IMG/VR virus record: IMGVR_UViG_3300030012_004380
Span: 1-39,410 of that record
Strand: one strand, 5' to 3'
DNA from: a virus
DNA: 39,410 nt
Under the pieces are notes generated by a model. The model ran no database searches. It had not been told where the DNA came from and worked only from the letters and a program-made list of their open reading frames with translations. How positions within the stretch are numbered: position 1 is the first letter of the stretch; each line of letters starts with the position of its first letter. Below, one piece after another: positions 8,685 to 15,697 of this stretch. Both the position numbers and the translations under genes were made by a program.

Positions 8685-8720
8685 TTGATTAATAAAGGAT
8701 GATTAATTTCAGGTGAGCTT

Positions 8721-8742
8721 AGTCGACTTAGCTAAGTCGACT
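8721..8742. repeat. Perfect 22-bp palindrome between operon genes
   Basis: The 11-base half agtcgacttag is followed exactly by its reverse complement. It lies just after the stop codon of the 402-residue gene (its first stop base is the last base of the palindrome) and 37 bp before the ATPase start. It contains two GTCGAC sites. As RNA it would form a tight stem, but no U tract follows on the minus strand, so a classical terminator is unlikely. A protein-binding operator or an RNA-processing site is possible. Confidence 0.85.
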
Positions 8743-9950
8743 CAGAAATCTACCTCAAACGATTTGTTTTCGTCGATAGCCTCTTGGAGAGAAACAGTAG
8801 CGTCGGCGATAGCGTCAGATAAAGCCATTCGTTCCTCAACCTTCTGAAGAAGCCTTGAAAGATGTTTTGCACGGTGTTTGTAGATAGATGTTTCTGTGTC
8901 AATCTTATCTTTCAGAAAAATTAACTCTTCTTCTGTCTGACAACCAGCAAGGTCTCCGATCAGTGAATGGTAAGTTCCAGTCAAAGCAACAGATTTTTGA
9001 AGTTGTTCAAGACCTTTAGATGACGAAGCCTTGAGCATAAGGTTCTTAGCTTCATCTGCGATGTCTTGCCTGACATCTGTATAACGTTGAAACGCAGCAG
9101 CTCTGACTGAACCAGACGACGGATCGCGCATAAGTTCTCCAACTTTGAGAAGGTCTTCACAAAGCTTCGCCATGTCTACGAGCATTGGATTGTGTTTAGC
9201 AGCAAGAGATATCTCTTGTGCGATTATTTGCCACGTACCCCGCTTCTTGGGGTTATCGCTAAGCACTCGCTCTCCTACTTTGTTTGCAGGGCGTGCATCC
9301 AAATCGTCCAGAAGCTCTGCGATTTTACCCAGACTCGAATCAACTGCTCCCTCTCGGGCGGCCTTGAGAACCTGCTCAGTATTTATTGAAGCTTCATTGG
9401 CGATAATCTGTTGAACATCTTGTGGGTCATCACAACGTTCAATAACAGCTGGGTAAGGACCAACGACGTTTACAGAAATGGGATTACTGTATTCTTTCTG
9501 TGTTGGGAAGATGCGTAGATACGCTTCTCTTACCAACGCCAACTGTTCTTCGTCTGAAAATAAAGGAGAAAAGAAGTTGTCAACTGTTTGTTTCCACTTC
9601 TCTAGTTCTTCGGCCCACGCTTCACGAAGTTTGGCATTAGAAGTTGATGCATGCTCCTTGATTTCTTCGATGCGTTGCTTTGCTTCGTCGAAATAGTCAG
9701 CGTGGAGAAAGTGAACATCACCATGGTGAATGGTGCATCGGTCGTAAAGATATCTTTGCATGAGCCGAAGCTCATCAAGTGATTTCTTGAGTGCTTGAGA
9801 AAGGTTGGGACGAATCGAGATTGAGTTAGCTTCCCGAAGTGTCTCTACAACATCCTGAGGAAGTTTGTAGTCTTCGAAAGCAATCTGTACACTCTGCCGA
9901 ACACTTGCGCTGATCGAGCAGTGAAGAATGAAAACTTGATCTTGGTTCAT
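8742..9950 (-). CDS. Helical coiled-coil protein of the AAA+/VWA operon
   Basis: A 402-residue, largely helical acidic protein with long heptad-like stretches (about 85-130, 215-260, 330-390) and no catalytic motif that I can see. It overlaps the preceding gene by ATGA and precedes the MoxR ATPase. Proteins labelled DUF3150 commonly sit next to CobS/MoxR ATPase and VWA genes in mobile elements and phages. This protein resembles them in size, composition and position, but I cannot confirm the family. A role as substrate adaptor or scaffold for the ATPase/VWA pair is inferred. Confidence 0.85.
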   Translation of the reverse strand: MNQDQVFILHCSISASVRQSVQIAFEDYKLPQDVVETLREANSISIRPNLSQALKKSLDELRLMQRYLYDRCTIHHGDVHFLHADYFDEAKQRIEEIKEHASTSNAKLREAWAEELEKWKQTVDNFFSPLFSDEEQLALVREAYLRIFPTQKEYSNPISVNVVGPYPAVIERCDDPQDVQQIIANEASINTEQVLKAAREGAVDSSLGKIAELLDDLDARPANKVGERVLSDNPKKRGTWQIIAQEISLAAKHNPMLVDMAKLCEDLLKVGELMRDPSSGSVRAAAFQRYTDVRQDIADEAKNLMLKASSSKGLEQLQKSVALTGTYHSLIGDLAGCQTEEELIFLKDKIDTETSIYKHRAKHLSRLLQKVEERMALSDAIADATVSLQEAIDENKSFEVDF

Positions 9951-10360
9951 TTGATGTGGCGGAATTGTGTGCTGATTTGACTGATAACAAACTCATGATT
10001 TTTGATCTTGAGCTTATCGATTATCGACGAACGATCAGCTCTAGCGAGCTTTAACTCTCGTTCAAGTCTTTCGATTCTTGCATCAACGTCTTCAAGTTTT
10101 TTGTGTGGTGCTGGTATCAGACTTGGTTTAACAACCACTAATACCTTCAAGTCTTCAAAGCGAAGCGGATTGTTCTTGCCTTTGAAAGTATCTAAAGGAA
10201 CCTCACGCGACGTGGCAACCAGAAGATCGTTGTGAAGAGCTTTGCGAGCTGAGTCGTAAGGTTCACCGAAGGTTTCGTTTACGGCCACCAGTGCTTCGTC
10301 ACACTCGCTCCATTTGAGAGCAGTGTCGTGACCTCGTTTGATTAGTTCAGAAAGTTTCAT
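9947..10360 (-). CDS. Small coiled-coil protein, first gene of the AAA+/VWA operon
   Basis: A 137-residue protein with a globular N-terminal part (about 1-85) and a C-terminal coiled coil (DVDARIERLERELKLARADR). It overlaps the next gene by 4 nt (ATGA). It is the first gene after a good minus-strand promoter at 10411-10439, giving a leader of roughly 40 nt. No family is recognised. Position and coiled coil suggest a partner of the 402-residue protein. Confidence 0.8.
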   Translation of the reverse strand: MKLSELIKRGHDTALKWSECDEALVAVNETFGEPYDSARKALHNDLLVATSREVPLDTFKGKNNPLRFEDLKVLVVVKPSLIPAPHKKLEDVDARIERLERELKLARADRSSIIDKLKIKNHEFVISQISTQFRHIK

Positions 10361-10385
10361 GTAAAAAACTGTTGATGTACATTTG

Positions 10386-10404
10386 AGTGACTTGGTTTGT
10401 CACT
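10386..10404. promoter_or_regulatory. Inverted repeat at the promoter start region
   Basis: Arms agtgac (10386-10391) and gtcact (10399-10404) pair perfectly around a 7-nt spacer. The element lies at about +1 to +19 of the transcript expected from the adjacent promoter, a classic operator position. It could also form a 5' hairpin in the mRNA. No regulator is identified, but several helix-turn-helix proteins are encoded in this window. Confidence 0.55.
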
Positions 10405-10410
10405 AAGAGC

Positions 10411-10439
10411 AATGTATGTCAGAAGTTAGCTAGTGTCAA
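10411..10439 (-). promoter_or_regulatory. Sigma70-like promoter for the AAA+/VWA operon
   Basis: On the minus strand the -35 box is TTGACA (10434-10439, perfect) and the -10 box is TACATT (10411-10416, four of six), with a 17-bp spacer. Transcription would begin near 10404 and run into the gene starting at 10360. This would be read by the host RNA polymerase, which fits early or middle expression. Confidence 0.65.
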
Positions 10440-10616
10440 GCATTTTACAGGATGTAACTGTGAATTCCATGGTAAGGTACCAAACTCAAAAGTGTTTAAT
10501 TAAAAACTTTTTTATACAAGAGATTGTTTACCCTTGATTGACGTTTGTTTACATTAGTTAAATAAGTTGAGATTTATCGAATAATTCAAGACCGTTCGTC
10601 GTTCGCACGAGAGTCC

Positions 10617-11135
10617 CTAAAAGACCCCCTTAGATGCCGTAACTGACCTATCACCGTTATATCTGCCTGATTCCCGGTAACTCGTCGTTGGAGTTGCTGC
10701 CATACGTTGCCAGATAATTTGACCGATTCGCATTCCAGGCCATAAAAAAACCGGATGACTTCTTCTGGCGTTCTTTAATTCAAGCGTAAGAACAGAATTG
10801 TTAAAACCAGGATCTATATAACCAGCCATAAGATGTTCGATTCCGCTCCTTGCTACTGAACTTTTAAGTGCAAACTGACCTGCTACATCATCAGGAACAT
10901 CAAAGGTTTCAAGAGTGTGAGCCAAAATAAACTCTCCTGGGTCAAGTAAAAATGGTGCATCTCGGTCGTAAATAGATATATCAAATGCTCTTAATCTTCG
11001 TTGTTCTTCGACCTCAAGTAAAATTTTATCGCCCAAACGAACATCAATAGATGCTGGATTGATCAGTGTCGAATCGAAAGGAGTAACTAATCCGTTCAAA
11101 CACATACGAGCAATTTCAAAATCAGGCAGAATCAT
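10617..11135 (-). CDS. dcd: dCTP deaminase (dCTP deaminase/dUTPase superfamily)
   Basis: A 172-residue nucleotide enzyme that converts dCTP to dUTP, and in bifunctional forms on to dUMP, feeding thymidine synthesis. Visible motifs are the substrate loop KSSVARSG (91-98), the conserved AGYIDPGF (104-111), the catalytic Glu in LELKN (E119), PGMRIGQ (133-139) and the C-terminal SGRYNGD...TASKG tail typical of Dcd. Length matches the family (about 170-190). The gene ends 256 bp before the promoter of the AAA+/VWA operon. That gap holds the promoter and AT-rich sequence, and no gene. Whether it is monofunctional cannot be decided by eye. Confidence 0.93.
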   Translation of the reverse strand: MILPDFEIARMCLNGLVTPFDSTLINPASIDVRLGDKILLEVEEQRRLRAFDISIYDRDAPFLLDPGEFILAHTLETFDVPDDVAGQFALKSSVARSGIEHLMAGYIDPGFNNSVLTLELKNARRSHPVFLWPGMRIGQIIWQRMAATPTTSYRESGRYNGDRSVTASKGVF

Positions 11136-11170
11136 TTATGTGAGCGTGGGCTTTTTCAAGGACACTATAG

Positions 11171-11449
11171 CTATACAAATTGACGCCACAGAGTCAAACC
11201 TCGGTGAGTTAATTCAATTTGAAATGATTTCTTATCTACATGAGATCGCTTGAGCCAACCAAGTTTTTCTAGTTTGCGAATGTGACGTCCCACTGAAGTT
11301 GCAGCCATACCGAGCGTGGCAGGGTAATTTGCTACTTGAGATTGATCAACAGCCACAGGATATTCTTCACAGACAAGAAAGAATAAACACATCGCAGACG
11401 GTGTAAGTTTATGTTCGTCAACGATTCGCATTAACTTAGATAATTTCAT
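11171..11449 (-). CDS. Winged-helix (MarR-like) DNA-binding protein
   Basis: A 92-residue protein with one winged helix. Helices are LTPSAMCLFFLVCEEYP and QSQVANYPATLGMAATSVGRHIRKLEKLGWL (recognition helix), and the wing is KRSHVDKKSFQIELTHRGLTLW. The pattern fits MarR-type or phage replication-initiator-type wHTH proteins. Start ATG 11449 overlaps the stop of the upstream gene as TAATG, which decides it over a longer in-frame start at 11545. It probably regulates phage transcription, and its target is unknown. Confidence 0.8.
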   Translation of the reverse strand: MKLSKLMRIVDEHKLTPSAMCLFFLVCEEYPVAVDQSQVANYPATLGMAATSVGRHIRKLEKLGWLKRSHVDKKSFQIELTHRGLTLWRQFV

Positions 11450-11667
11450 TATTTCTGATGGAAGAAGTGAGCAGGCACACAGTGCCAGGTATCGCCAACC
11501 ACAGTTTTCATGTAAATGAATTTGCGATGGTGGTTTACTTGACATTCTTGCCTGGCTTTTGAATTCTCCAATTCAACCATGAACCTTGTGACTGCCATGC
11601 TAAGCACAAATCCCGTTAGTCCCGCGAGACCAAGTGTGAACAGTGGTGATACGTTTGTTTTGTACAT
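11449..11667 (-). CDS. Small membrane protein
   Basis: A 72-residue protein with one likely N-terminal transmembrane helix (PLFTLGLAGLTGFVLSMAVT, about 8-27), then a charged segment and a C-terminal part with two cysteines and several histidines. Translation of the wHTH gene is coupled to it by TAATG. It could be an inner-membrane protein acting on host metabolism or lysis timing. No family is recognised. Confidence 0.6.
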   Translation of the reverse strand: MYKTNVSPLFTLGLAGLTGFVLSMAVTRFMVELENSKARQECQVNHHRKFIYMKTVVGDTWHCVPAHFFHQK

Positions 11668-11739
11668 TTGTGTTACAGGGTGAACTACAAAGAAGAATGT
11701 GCGGTGTTAAAGTAGCAATCAATACAGTTTGTAAAAGTC

Positions 11740-11907
11740 ATGAAAGCTGCTTTTCTGCTCCACCTCAACCGCAATAAGGCTCGTGCTCATCGCACTGAAG
11801 TGAAGAATCAACTCGACCGCATGATGATGAAGAACGCTGTAGTTAAAGAACAGATTCTCGTATATCGAGGTGTTCCTTATACGAAACTAATCAACGAGAT
11901 GACGTGA
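11740..11907 (+). CDS. Small basic protein with YRGVPY motif (DUF4278-like)
   Basis: A 55-residue protein starting MKAAFLLHLNRNKARAHRTE and ending ILVYRGVPYTKLINEMT. The YRGVxY core is typical of short cyanobacterial proteins called DUF4278, whose function is unknown. It is the only convincing plus-strand gene in the left arm and its 3' end overlaps the convergent gene by 21 nt. The motif is the best single hint that the host is a cyanobacterium. No clear promoter or Shine-Dalgarno sequence is seen. Confidence 0.6.
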   Translation: MKAAFLLHLNRNKARAHRTEVKNQLDRMMMKNAVVKEQILVYRGVPYTKLINEMT

Positions 11908-12090
11908 TAAATCTGATGCCAACATGATACGTTCTAAAGCCTTCAGTCCAGCAAGGGTTGAAGGCTGTAGTTCGTATGCTCGTTGAAACTTGAGTTTCAA
12001 ATCGTTTTTGATGTTGAGGCGTTCGGTTGGTGTGATGCTATCGAGCATGAATAGAATCGCTTCTGTGTAAATTTCGTCAGTCGTTGACAT
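11887..12090 (-). CDS. Hypothetical small helical protein
   Basis: A 67-residue acidic helical protein starting MSTTDEIYTEAILFMLDSI. ATG 12090 is chosen because it overlaps the upstream gene by 14 nt, whereas the longer start at 12144 would overlap by 68. No family is recognised. It is part of the tightly packed small-gene series. Confidence 0.65.
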   Translation of the reverse strand: MSTTDEIYTEAILFMLDSITPTERLNIKNDLKLKFQRAYELQPSTLAGLKALERIMLASDLSRHLVD

Positions 12091-12487
12091 TTGACTTCTT
12101 GTGTGAAGGACGTCTGATTGTGACCCACTTTGGACCTTGCTCAAGTAAATAGAAGTTGGTTTGAATACCTTCTACATCACTTGGTGTTCTTACATAAATC
12201 CTCCCGTTTTGATATTGGATGTCGTGGAGGTTATTACAAACTGTTTTGAACATGTATCGCAAGCGAGTTGCGAAAGCTTTAGTGATAAACCCTTGATGAT
12301 TTATCCTGATGTGTTCGTTAGTGATTTCAACGATGCGTTTGTCTTGGTAGTAAATGTCAATGCGAGACTCTATCTCAGTTTCAGAGAGCCAAGGAAATTT
12401 AAAATGATTTACTTGAAACTTACTGGCTTTGAGATCACACCCTGTGAGAATTGCGTTTGAGATTTTTTCATCAAGTTTAGTTTTCAT
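12077..12487 (-). CDS. Hypothetical protein
   Basis: A 136-residue protein with an apparent alpha/beta composition and a basic C-terminus (WVTIRRPSHKKSNVND). Its start overlaps the stop of the upstream 58-residue gene as ATGA. Cysteines and histidines are scattered and form no obvious metal site. Function is unknown. Confidence 0.75.
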   Translation of the reverse strand: MKTKLDEKISNAILTGCDLKASKFQVNHFKFPWLSETEIESRIDIYYQDKRIVEITNEHIRINHQGFITKAFATRLRYMFKTVCNNLHDIQYQNGRIYVRTPSDVEGIQTNFYLLEQGPKWVTIRRPSHKKSNVND

Positions 12488-12660
12488 TCACCAGGATCCT
12501 CCTCTAAAACTTGTACAAGTTGGTTGTACAACTTGCTTTGAATCTCAATGACCTTTGCTTGATCAACAGCAACAGCCCACCAATCACCTCTCTTAAGTTC
12601 CTCAATTTCATCATCAAGTTTTTGAATGAGGAAGTTGATGTCATGCTTAGTTAGATTCAT
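12484..12660 (-). CDS. Small hypothetical protein (58 aa)
   Basis: A 58-residue acidic helical protein, MNLTKHDINFLIQKLDDEIE..., with a Trp pair (GDWWAVAVDQAK) in the middle. It shares ATGA with the next gene and overlaps the stop of the upstream gene by 14 nt, so it fills an otherwise empty slot in the operon exactly. A GAGGAA-like sequence is not seen before the start. Function is unknown. Confidence 0.7.
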   Translation of the reverse strand: MNLTKHDINFLIQKLDDEIEELKRGDWWAVAVDQAKVIEIQSKLYNQLVQVLEEDPGE

Positions 12661-13096
12661 TTGTTTCTTTGAAGTGTTGGTCAGAAAGTTTACCGTGAAG
12701 TTTTAGAATTTGAATATCAAGTTCTTCAGCTTCAATTTTTGCTTGATCAATTTCACGAATCATTTCATATGCTTCTTTACCTTTATGCGCTGCTAGATGC
12801 TCAAGATGATGTACAACTTCTTGCATATATTCCACATGTAGTTGCATTTCAATGCCTGTCCAGTCTCTGATTGCATTGACATCGTCATTGGGCGCATCAT
12901 ATTCCCATCGACGAACCACAGTATTTTCGAGCATCCGAGCTGCGTTCAAATAAGTTGCTGATCTATGAAGCATACTGTCTGCTTTACCTCTGTTTTCAGC
13001 CTTTGCTCTAAGTTTGTTTCGTCGATCACATAATTTGTTCCATTGTTTATCTTTCATGAGAAGTTCTGCGAAGTTAGTGTTGGTGGTAGTGGACAT
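12647..13096 (-). CDS. Hypothetical coiled-coil protein
   Basis: A 149-residue, strongly helical protein rich in Glu, Lys, His and Arg, with likely coiled coils at about 15-60 and 105-140 (KIEAEELDIQILKLHGKL). It is the first gene after the promoter at 13247-13276 and its start lies in the recurring TTTAATCATG sequence. No family is recognised. Confidence 0.75.
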   Translation of the reverse strand: MSTTTNTNFAELLMKDKQWNKLCDRRNKLRAKAENRGKADSMLHRSATYLNAARMLENTVVRRWEYDAPNDDVNAIRDWTGIEMQLHVEYMQEVVHHLEHLAAHKGKEAYEMIREIDQAKIEAEELDIQILKLHGKLSDQHFKETNESN

Positions 13097-13148
13097 GATT
13101 AAATACGAAATAGACGTGCAATAAAACGAGCGAGAGTGTGGCGCAAGC

Positions 13149-13176
13149 GTGACGACTTATAAATGTCAGTCGTCAC
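13149..13176. promoter_or_regulatory. Perfect 9-bp inverted repeat in the leader
   Basis: Arms gtgacgact (13149-13157) and agtcgtcac (13168-13176) flank a 10-nt loop. The element lies about 65 nt downstream of the predicted promoter, between it and the gene starting at 13096. No U tract follows on the minus strand, so it is more likely an operator or RNA hairpin than a terminator. Its GTGAC/GTCAC ends match those of the repeat at 10386-10404. Confidence 0.6.
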
Positions 13177-13246
13177 AAAATTGTTTTGCTTGATACGCCA
13201 GGAACATAAGGTCATGTTGTTTAGGTGAGATTGTACCAACATTGGC

Positions 13247-13276
13247 AATCTAAGGGCAAAGGGCAGATTGTGTCAA
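13247..13276 (-). promoter_or_regulatory. Sigma70-like promoter
   Basis: On the minus strand the -35 is TTGACA (13271-13276) and the -10 is TAGATT (13247-13252, four of six) with an 18-bp spacer. It would drive the gene at 13096 and those beyond it. The 181-bp gap 13097-13277 holds this promoter and the inverted repeat but no gene. Confidence 0.55.
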
Positions 13277-13277
13277 G

Positions 13278-13559
13278 TCATCGACAAGATACGCCACCAA
13301 TAAATACAGGCATCTTGAACACACCAGCAACGTGATCGTAAATGTCGCTGTAGTGTTGAGCGAAAGCTATCGCTGTTTGTCTGTTAGTGAAGTAGTGACA
13401 ATTGTTGCTGAAACTGTCACAGAAATTGCCATCGTATCCATTCCGCGTAGTAACTACGCAGTACTTACCTTTTGCCTTGGTGACTTGCTTATCAGCAAGT
13501 TCGTTGTAACGAGTGTTGCGTTGATCGTAATTGCGATCGAAGTTGTAAGAAGGGATCAT
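13278..13559 (-). CDS. Hypothetical protein
   Basis: A 93-residue protein rich in Tyr, Asn and Asp (MIPSYNFDRNYDQRNTRYNE). The segment CVVTTRNGYDGNFCDSFSNNCHYFTNRQTAIAFA has a strand-strand-helix look shared by other small proteins here (compare YTTNRPCDAY in the gene at 13806). It starts in TTTAATCATG two bases after the stop of the upstream gene. No family is recognised. Confidence 0.65.
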   Translation of the reverse strand: MIPSYNFDRNYDQRNTRYNELADKQVTKAKGKYCVVTTRNGYDGNFCDSFSNNCHYFTNRQTAIAFAQHYSDIYDHVAGVFKMPVFIGGVSCR

Positions 13560-13561
13560 GA

Positions 13562-13852
13562 TTAAACAAAACCAACTGAATACCTGTCGACGTCAGGTTG
13601 ATCTTTGAAGTGTGCATTAACCACAGCGACAGCGACGTGGTCACACTCTGTGTCTCGCAGACCAAACTCTATAAATTCATTTAAAACCATGTAGACGCGA
13701 CGTAAACCTGTGTGCGGATCTTTTGATTCATTAAGCACTCTCTGACAAATGTGGTTGATTCGATCAACAACTTCCTGCGGTGTGTCTAAATAACATTCCC
13801 AGTCCTCAAGAGAAAGTGGGAGTTGATACGTTTTCGGGTTGGATCGTGTCAT
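13562..13852 (-). CDS. Hypothetical protein
   Basis: A 96-residue acidic protein, MTRSNPKTYQLPLSLEDWEC..., ending DRYSVGFV. It overlaps the upstream gene by 47 nt and is followed at a 2-nt distance by the next start. The N-terminal part may be slightly shorter than given, because no Shine-Dalgarno sequence decides the start. No family is recognised. Confidence 0.65.
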   Translation of the reverse strand: MTRSNPKTYQLPLSLEDWECYLDTPQEVVDRINHICQRVLNESKDPHTGLRRVYMVLNEFIEFGLRDTECDHVAVAVVNAHFKDQPDVDRYSVGFV

Positions 13853-14060
13853 TGTTGTTGTTGTTAGTTTTGTTTGCTACATATGCGTCACAAGGACGAT
13901 TAGTTGTGTAGAACTTTGCGTTCGGATTTTCAGAAGAAAATTTGTCGATAAGTTTGATGGCCTGTCTGTTAGTTTTACATTCAGCGACAGTTTCGATTTG
14001 AACTCTACCTGATGAGTTGTAACTGCGTTTCTGAATGTAAATTGTTCCGCATGCGTTCAT
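13806..14060 (-). CDS. Hypothetical protein
   Basis: An 84-residue protein with a compact N-terminal part (GTIYIQKRSYNSSGRVQIET and TNRQAIKLIDKFSSENPNAK) followed by an Asn-rich tail (NKTNNNNNDT). TAATG coupling to the upstream gene fixes the start at 14060. The TNRQAI segment is also found in the 93-residue protein at 13278-13559, so the two may be diverged copies. Confidence 0.65.
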   Translation of the reverse strand: MNACGTIYIQKRSYNSSGRVQIETVAECKTNRQAIKLIDKFSSENPNAKFYTTNRPCDAYVANKTNNNNNDTIQPENVSTPTFS

Positions 14061-14254
14061 TAAGCACAGCTCCTAAAGTCGAGTCGTTTGTAAAGGGCAT
14101 GGATCTCGTCACTTGTGAGCAAGATCCTCTCTTCCTTTACGTCGATGTATGTTAGCTTACCGTCCTTCTCTCCTGGCTGTACACCCGACCAAACTTCAAC
14201 AGCATGCGCAAGAAAGTTAGCTTCTGTTGTTGAAAGATCCATGATCATTCTCAT
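14060..14254 (-). CDS. Hypothetical small protein
   Basis: A 64-residue acidic helical protein. Three in-frame ATGs lie at 14254, 14248 and 14242. The last one (MDLSTTEANFLAHAVEVW) sits in the TGATCATG sequence seen at other starts nearby and is a good alternative. The stop overlaps the next start as TAATG. Function is unknown. Confidence 0.6.
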   Translation of the reverse strand: MRMIMDLSTTEANFLAHAVEVWSGVQPGEKDGKLTYIDVKEERILLTSDEIHALYKRLDFRSCA

Positions 14255-14302
14255 AATTGAACCAAGTTAATACTAGAGAAAAGAGATAAACGAGATTTAC
14301 GG

Positions 14303-14995
14303 TTAGACGTACTTAGCGCCGATCCCGTGAGCTTCTACGAAAATGTCAGACTTGGCACCATCGCAGAGCCTACATGTTGCACACGTTGCTTGACTATTAT
14401 CAGCCGTGGCAGGGCAGAGCTTACCACTGTATGCCTCACTGCCTTGCGGAATCACAGCAAATGTTTTCCAACCGTGAGCACTGGCGTCGAGATATTGTGC
14501 GAACGAATCGCACGAGGCTTGAAACACTCCTTTGCACCACTGCGCCCATGGTTGTGTCCATTGATGGGTGTAGCCAGTGTGACCAGCAGCATGTTTGTTA
14601 AGTGTTTCAACTAAGTAGCGATCGATAATAGATGGATCGCCATAAGCTCCCCACCTAATACGTTTACCTTTAATGTGAGCCAGATCAAGATCAGATAAGT
14701 TGCCATAACTTCCACGCTTGTAAGCTTTCCAGACACTGTTTGGAGCCTGACCCACATTTACATAACAAGAACGTGAACCGTCAGATTGCTTGCGGTGTGG
14801 GCAATCTCCGCAAATTGTATAATCTGCTCCTGTTGCAACAGCCTCCACAGGATTCACATTCTCGTTAAGAATCCAGACTTGAAGCATCTTCCCAGTCTTA
14901 CGATTGTTGCTGTTCATGGTCATGATTACCACGAAAGGTTCTCCGTCAATAGGAGAGAAACCACGTTGAAGAACGTAGCCGTTTGGTTTAGTCAT
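14303..14995 (-). CDS. Conserved phage protein with CxxC clusters (DUF7227-like)
   Basis: A 230-residue protein with cysteine pairs CGDCPHR and SCYVNVGQAP in the N-terminal half and CPATADNSQATCATCRLCDG near the C-terminus. Between these lie conserved-looking KRGSYG, IRWGAYGDPS and GYTHQW segments. I recognise the pattern from many unrelated phages, where it is annotated as a protein of unknown function (I recall the label DUF7227, unverified). The cysteine groups suggest a zinc or Fe-S site. ATG 14995 overlaps the upstream gene by 8 nt and is preferred over 15052. Confidence 0.8.
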   Translation of the reverse strand: MTKPNGYVLQRGFSPIDGEPFVVIMTMNSNNRKTGKMLQVWILNENVNPVEAVATGADYTICGDCPHRKQSDGSRSCYVNVGQAPNSVWKAYKRGSYGNLSDLDLAHIKGKRIRWGAYGDPSIIDRYLVETLNKHAAGHTGYTHQWTQPWAQWCKGVFQASCDSFAQYLDASAHGWKTFAVIPQGSEAYSGKLCPATADNSQATCATCRLCDGAKSDIFVEAHGIGAKYV

Positions 14996-15170
14996 GTTGA
15001 AATGAATAATCTGTTGTGAAGTTGACTGGGTACTTGAAATCGTTATCGACAATATCTTCTACATAATTTGTGAACTGTTCATCGTCGTTTATACCATTTA
15101 CTTGTTCAAACATTTGACGGTCGTAGATGATCGTACGGGTGACGATGATGCGTTTGATTTTCTTAGTCAT
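14988..15170 (-). CDS. Hypothetical small protein
   Basis: A 60-residue protein with a basic N-terminus (MTKKIKRIIVTRTIIYDRQ) and an acidic C-terminal half (INDDEQFTNYVEDIVDNDF). It lies 5 bp from its upstream neighbour and overlaps the downstream one by 8 nt. Function is unknown. Confidence 0.6.
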   Translation of the reverse strand: MTKKIKRIIVTRTIIYDRQMFEQVNGINDDEQFTNYVEDIVDNDFKYPVNFTTDYSFQHD

Positions 15171-15175
15171 GGTGA

Positions 15176-15445
15176 TCAGTACAGGTGTGAATTTAGACGC
15201 CTTTCAATCAAAGAATCTAACGTCAACGACTGACGAGGTTTACGTTCTGCCCATTCTTTCCACGCAGTAACTTTATCCTCATTCGTTGCATCTTTACCCC
15301 AGAACGTGTGACTTGTGATTGCTGGCCCCCAAAACTTGCTCGAAGGTTCAAAGGAATAAGCAAACACAGTCCTTGATGTAATGCCATCAACTGTACCGAT
15401 TGATTCTTTGAAATACATAGTCAGTGGAGCGTTCTTGTCAGTCAT
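15176..15445 (-). CDS. Hypothetical protein
   Basis: An 89-residue protein, MTDKNAPLTMYFKESIGTVD..., ending with a basic helix LTLDSLIERRLNSHLY. ATG 15445 overlaps the upstream gene by 8 nt and is preferred to 15478. It contains several Trp and Phe residues in a WGPAITSHTFWGKD segment. No family is recognised. Confidence 0.6.
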   Translation of the reverse strand: MTDKNAPLTMYFKESIGTVDGITSRTVFAYSFEPSSKFWGPAITSHTFWGKDATNEDKVTAWKEWAERKPRQSLTLDSLIERRLNSHLY

Positions 15446-15695
15446 AGTCGTTGTCAGTGATAAACTCCAGGTAAGCATAGAAATACCTGCACCACATGGG
15501 AGTGTGTGCGTCTGTAACTAACGTCTGATAATGTGCATCATTCAGTTGCGAATAAGTCAACTGTGTGAGCATATCTGGGTGATTTTCTTCGACCCATTCT
15601 TCATACTCAAGCGGCGAATAAGGTTCGTCATAGAGATACTGAGGCGTGGGATCAAAGTCACTCAAATACTCTTGATAACGTTGTTGTAAGTTCAT
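15438..15695 (-). CDS. Hypothetical acidic protein
   Basis: An 85-residue very acidic protein rich in Tyr, Asp and Glu (YLYDEPYSPLEYEEWVEENH). Such small acidic phage proteins sometimes mimic DNA or block host enzymes, but nothing specific supports that here. It lies 2 bp after the upstream stop. Confidence 0.6.
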   Translation of the reverse strand: MNLQQRYQEYLSDFDPTPQYLYDEPYSPLEYEEWVEENHPDMLTQLTYSQLNDAHYQTLVTDAHTPMWCRYFYAYLEFITDNDYD

Positions 15696-15697
15696 AA

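Noticed and set aside
13332-13565. Plus-strand frame of 77 codons
   Set aside because: Antisense to the 93-residue minus-strand gene, which fits the operon spacing exactly.
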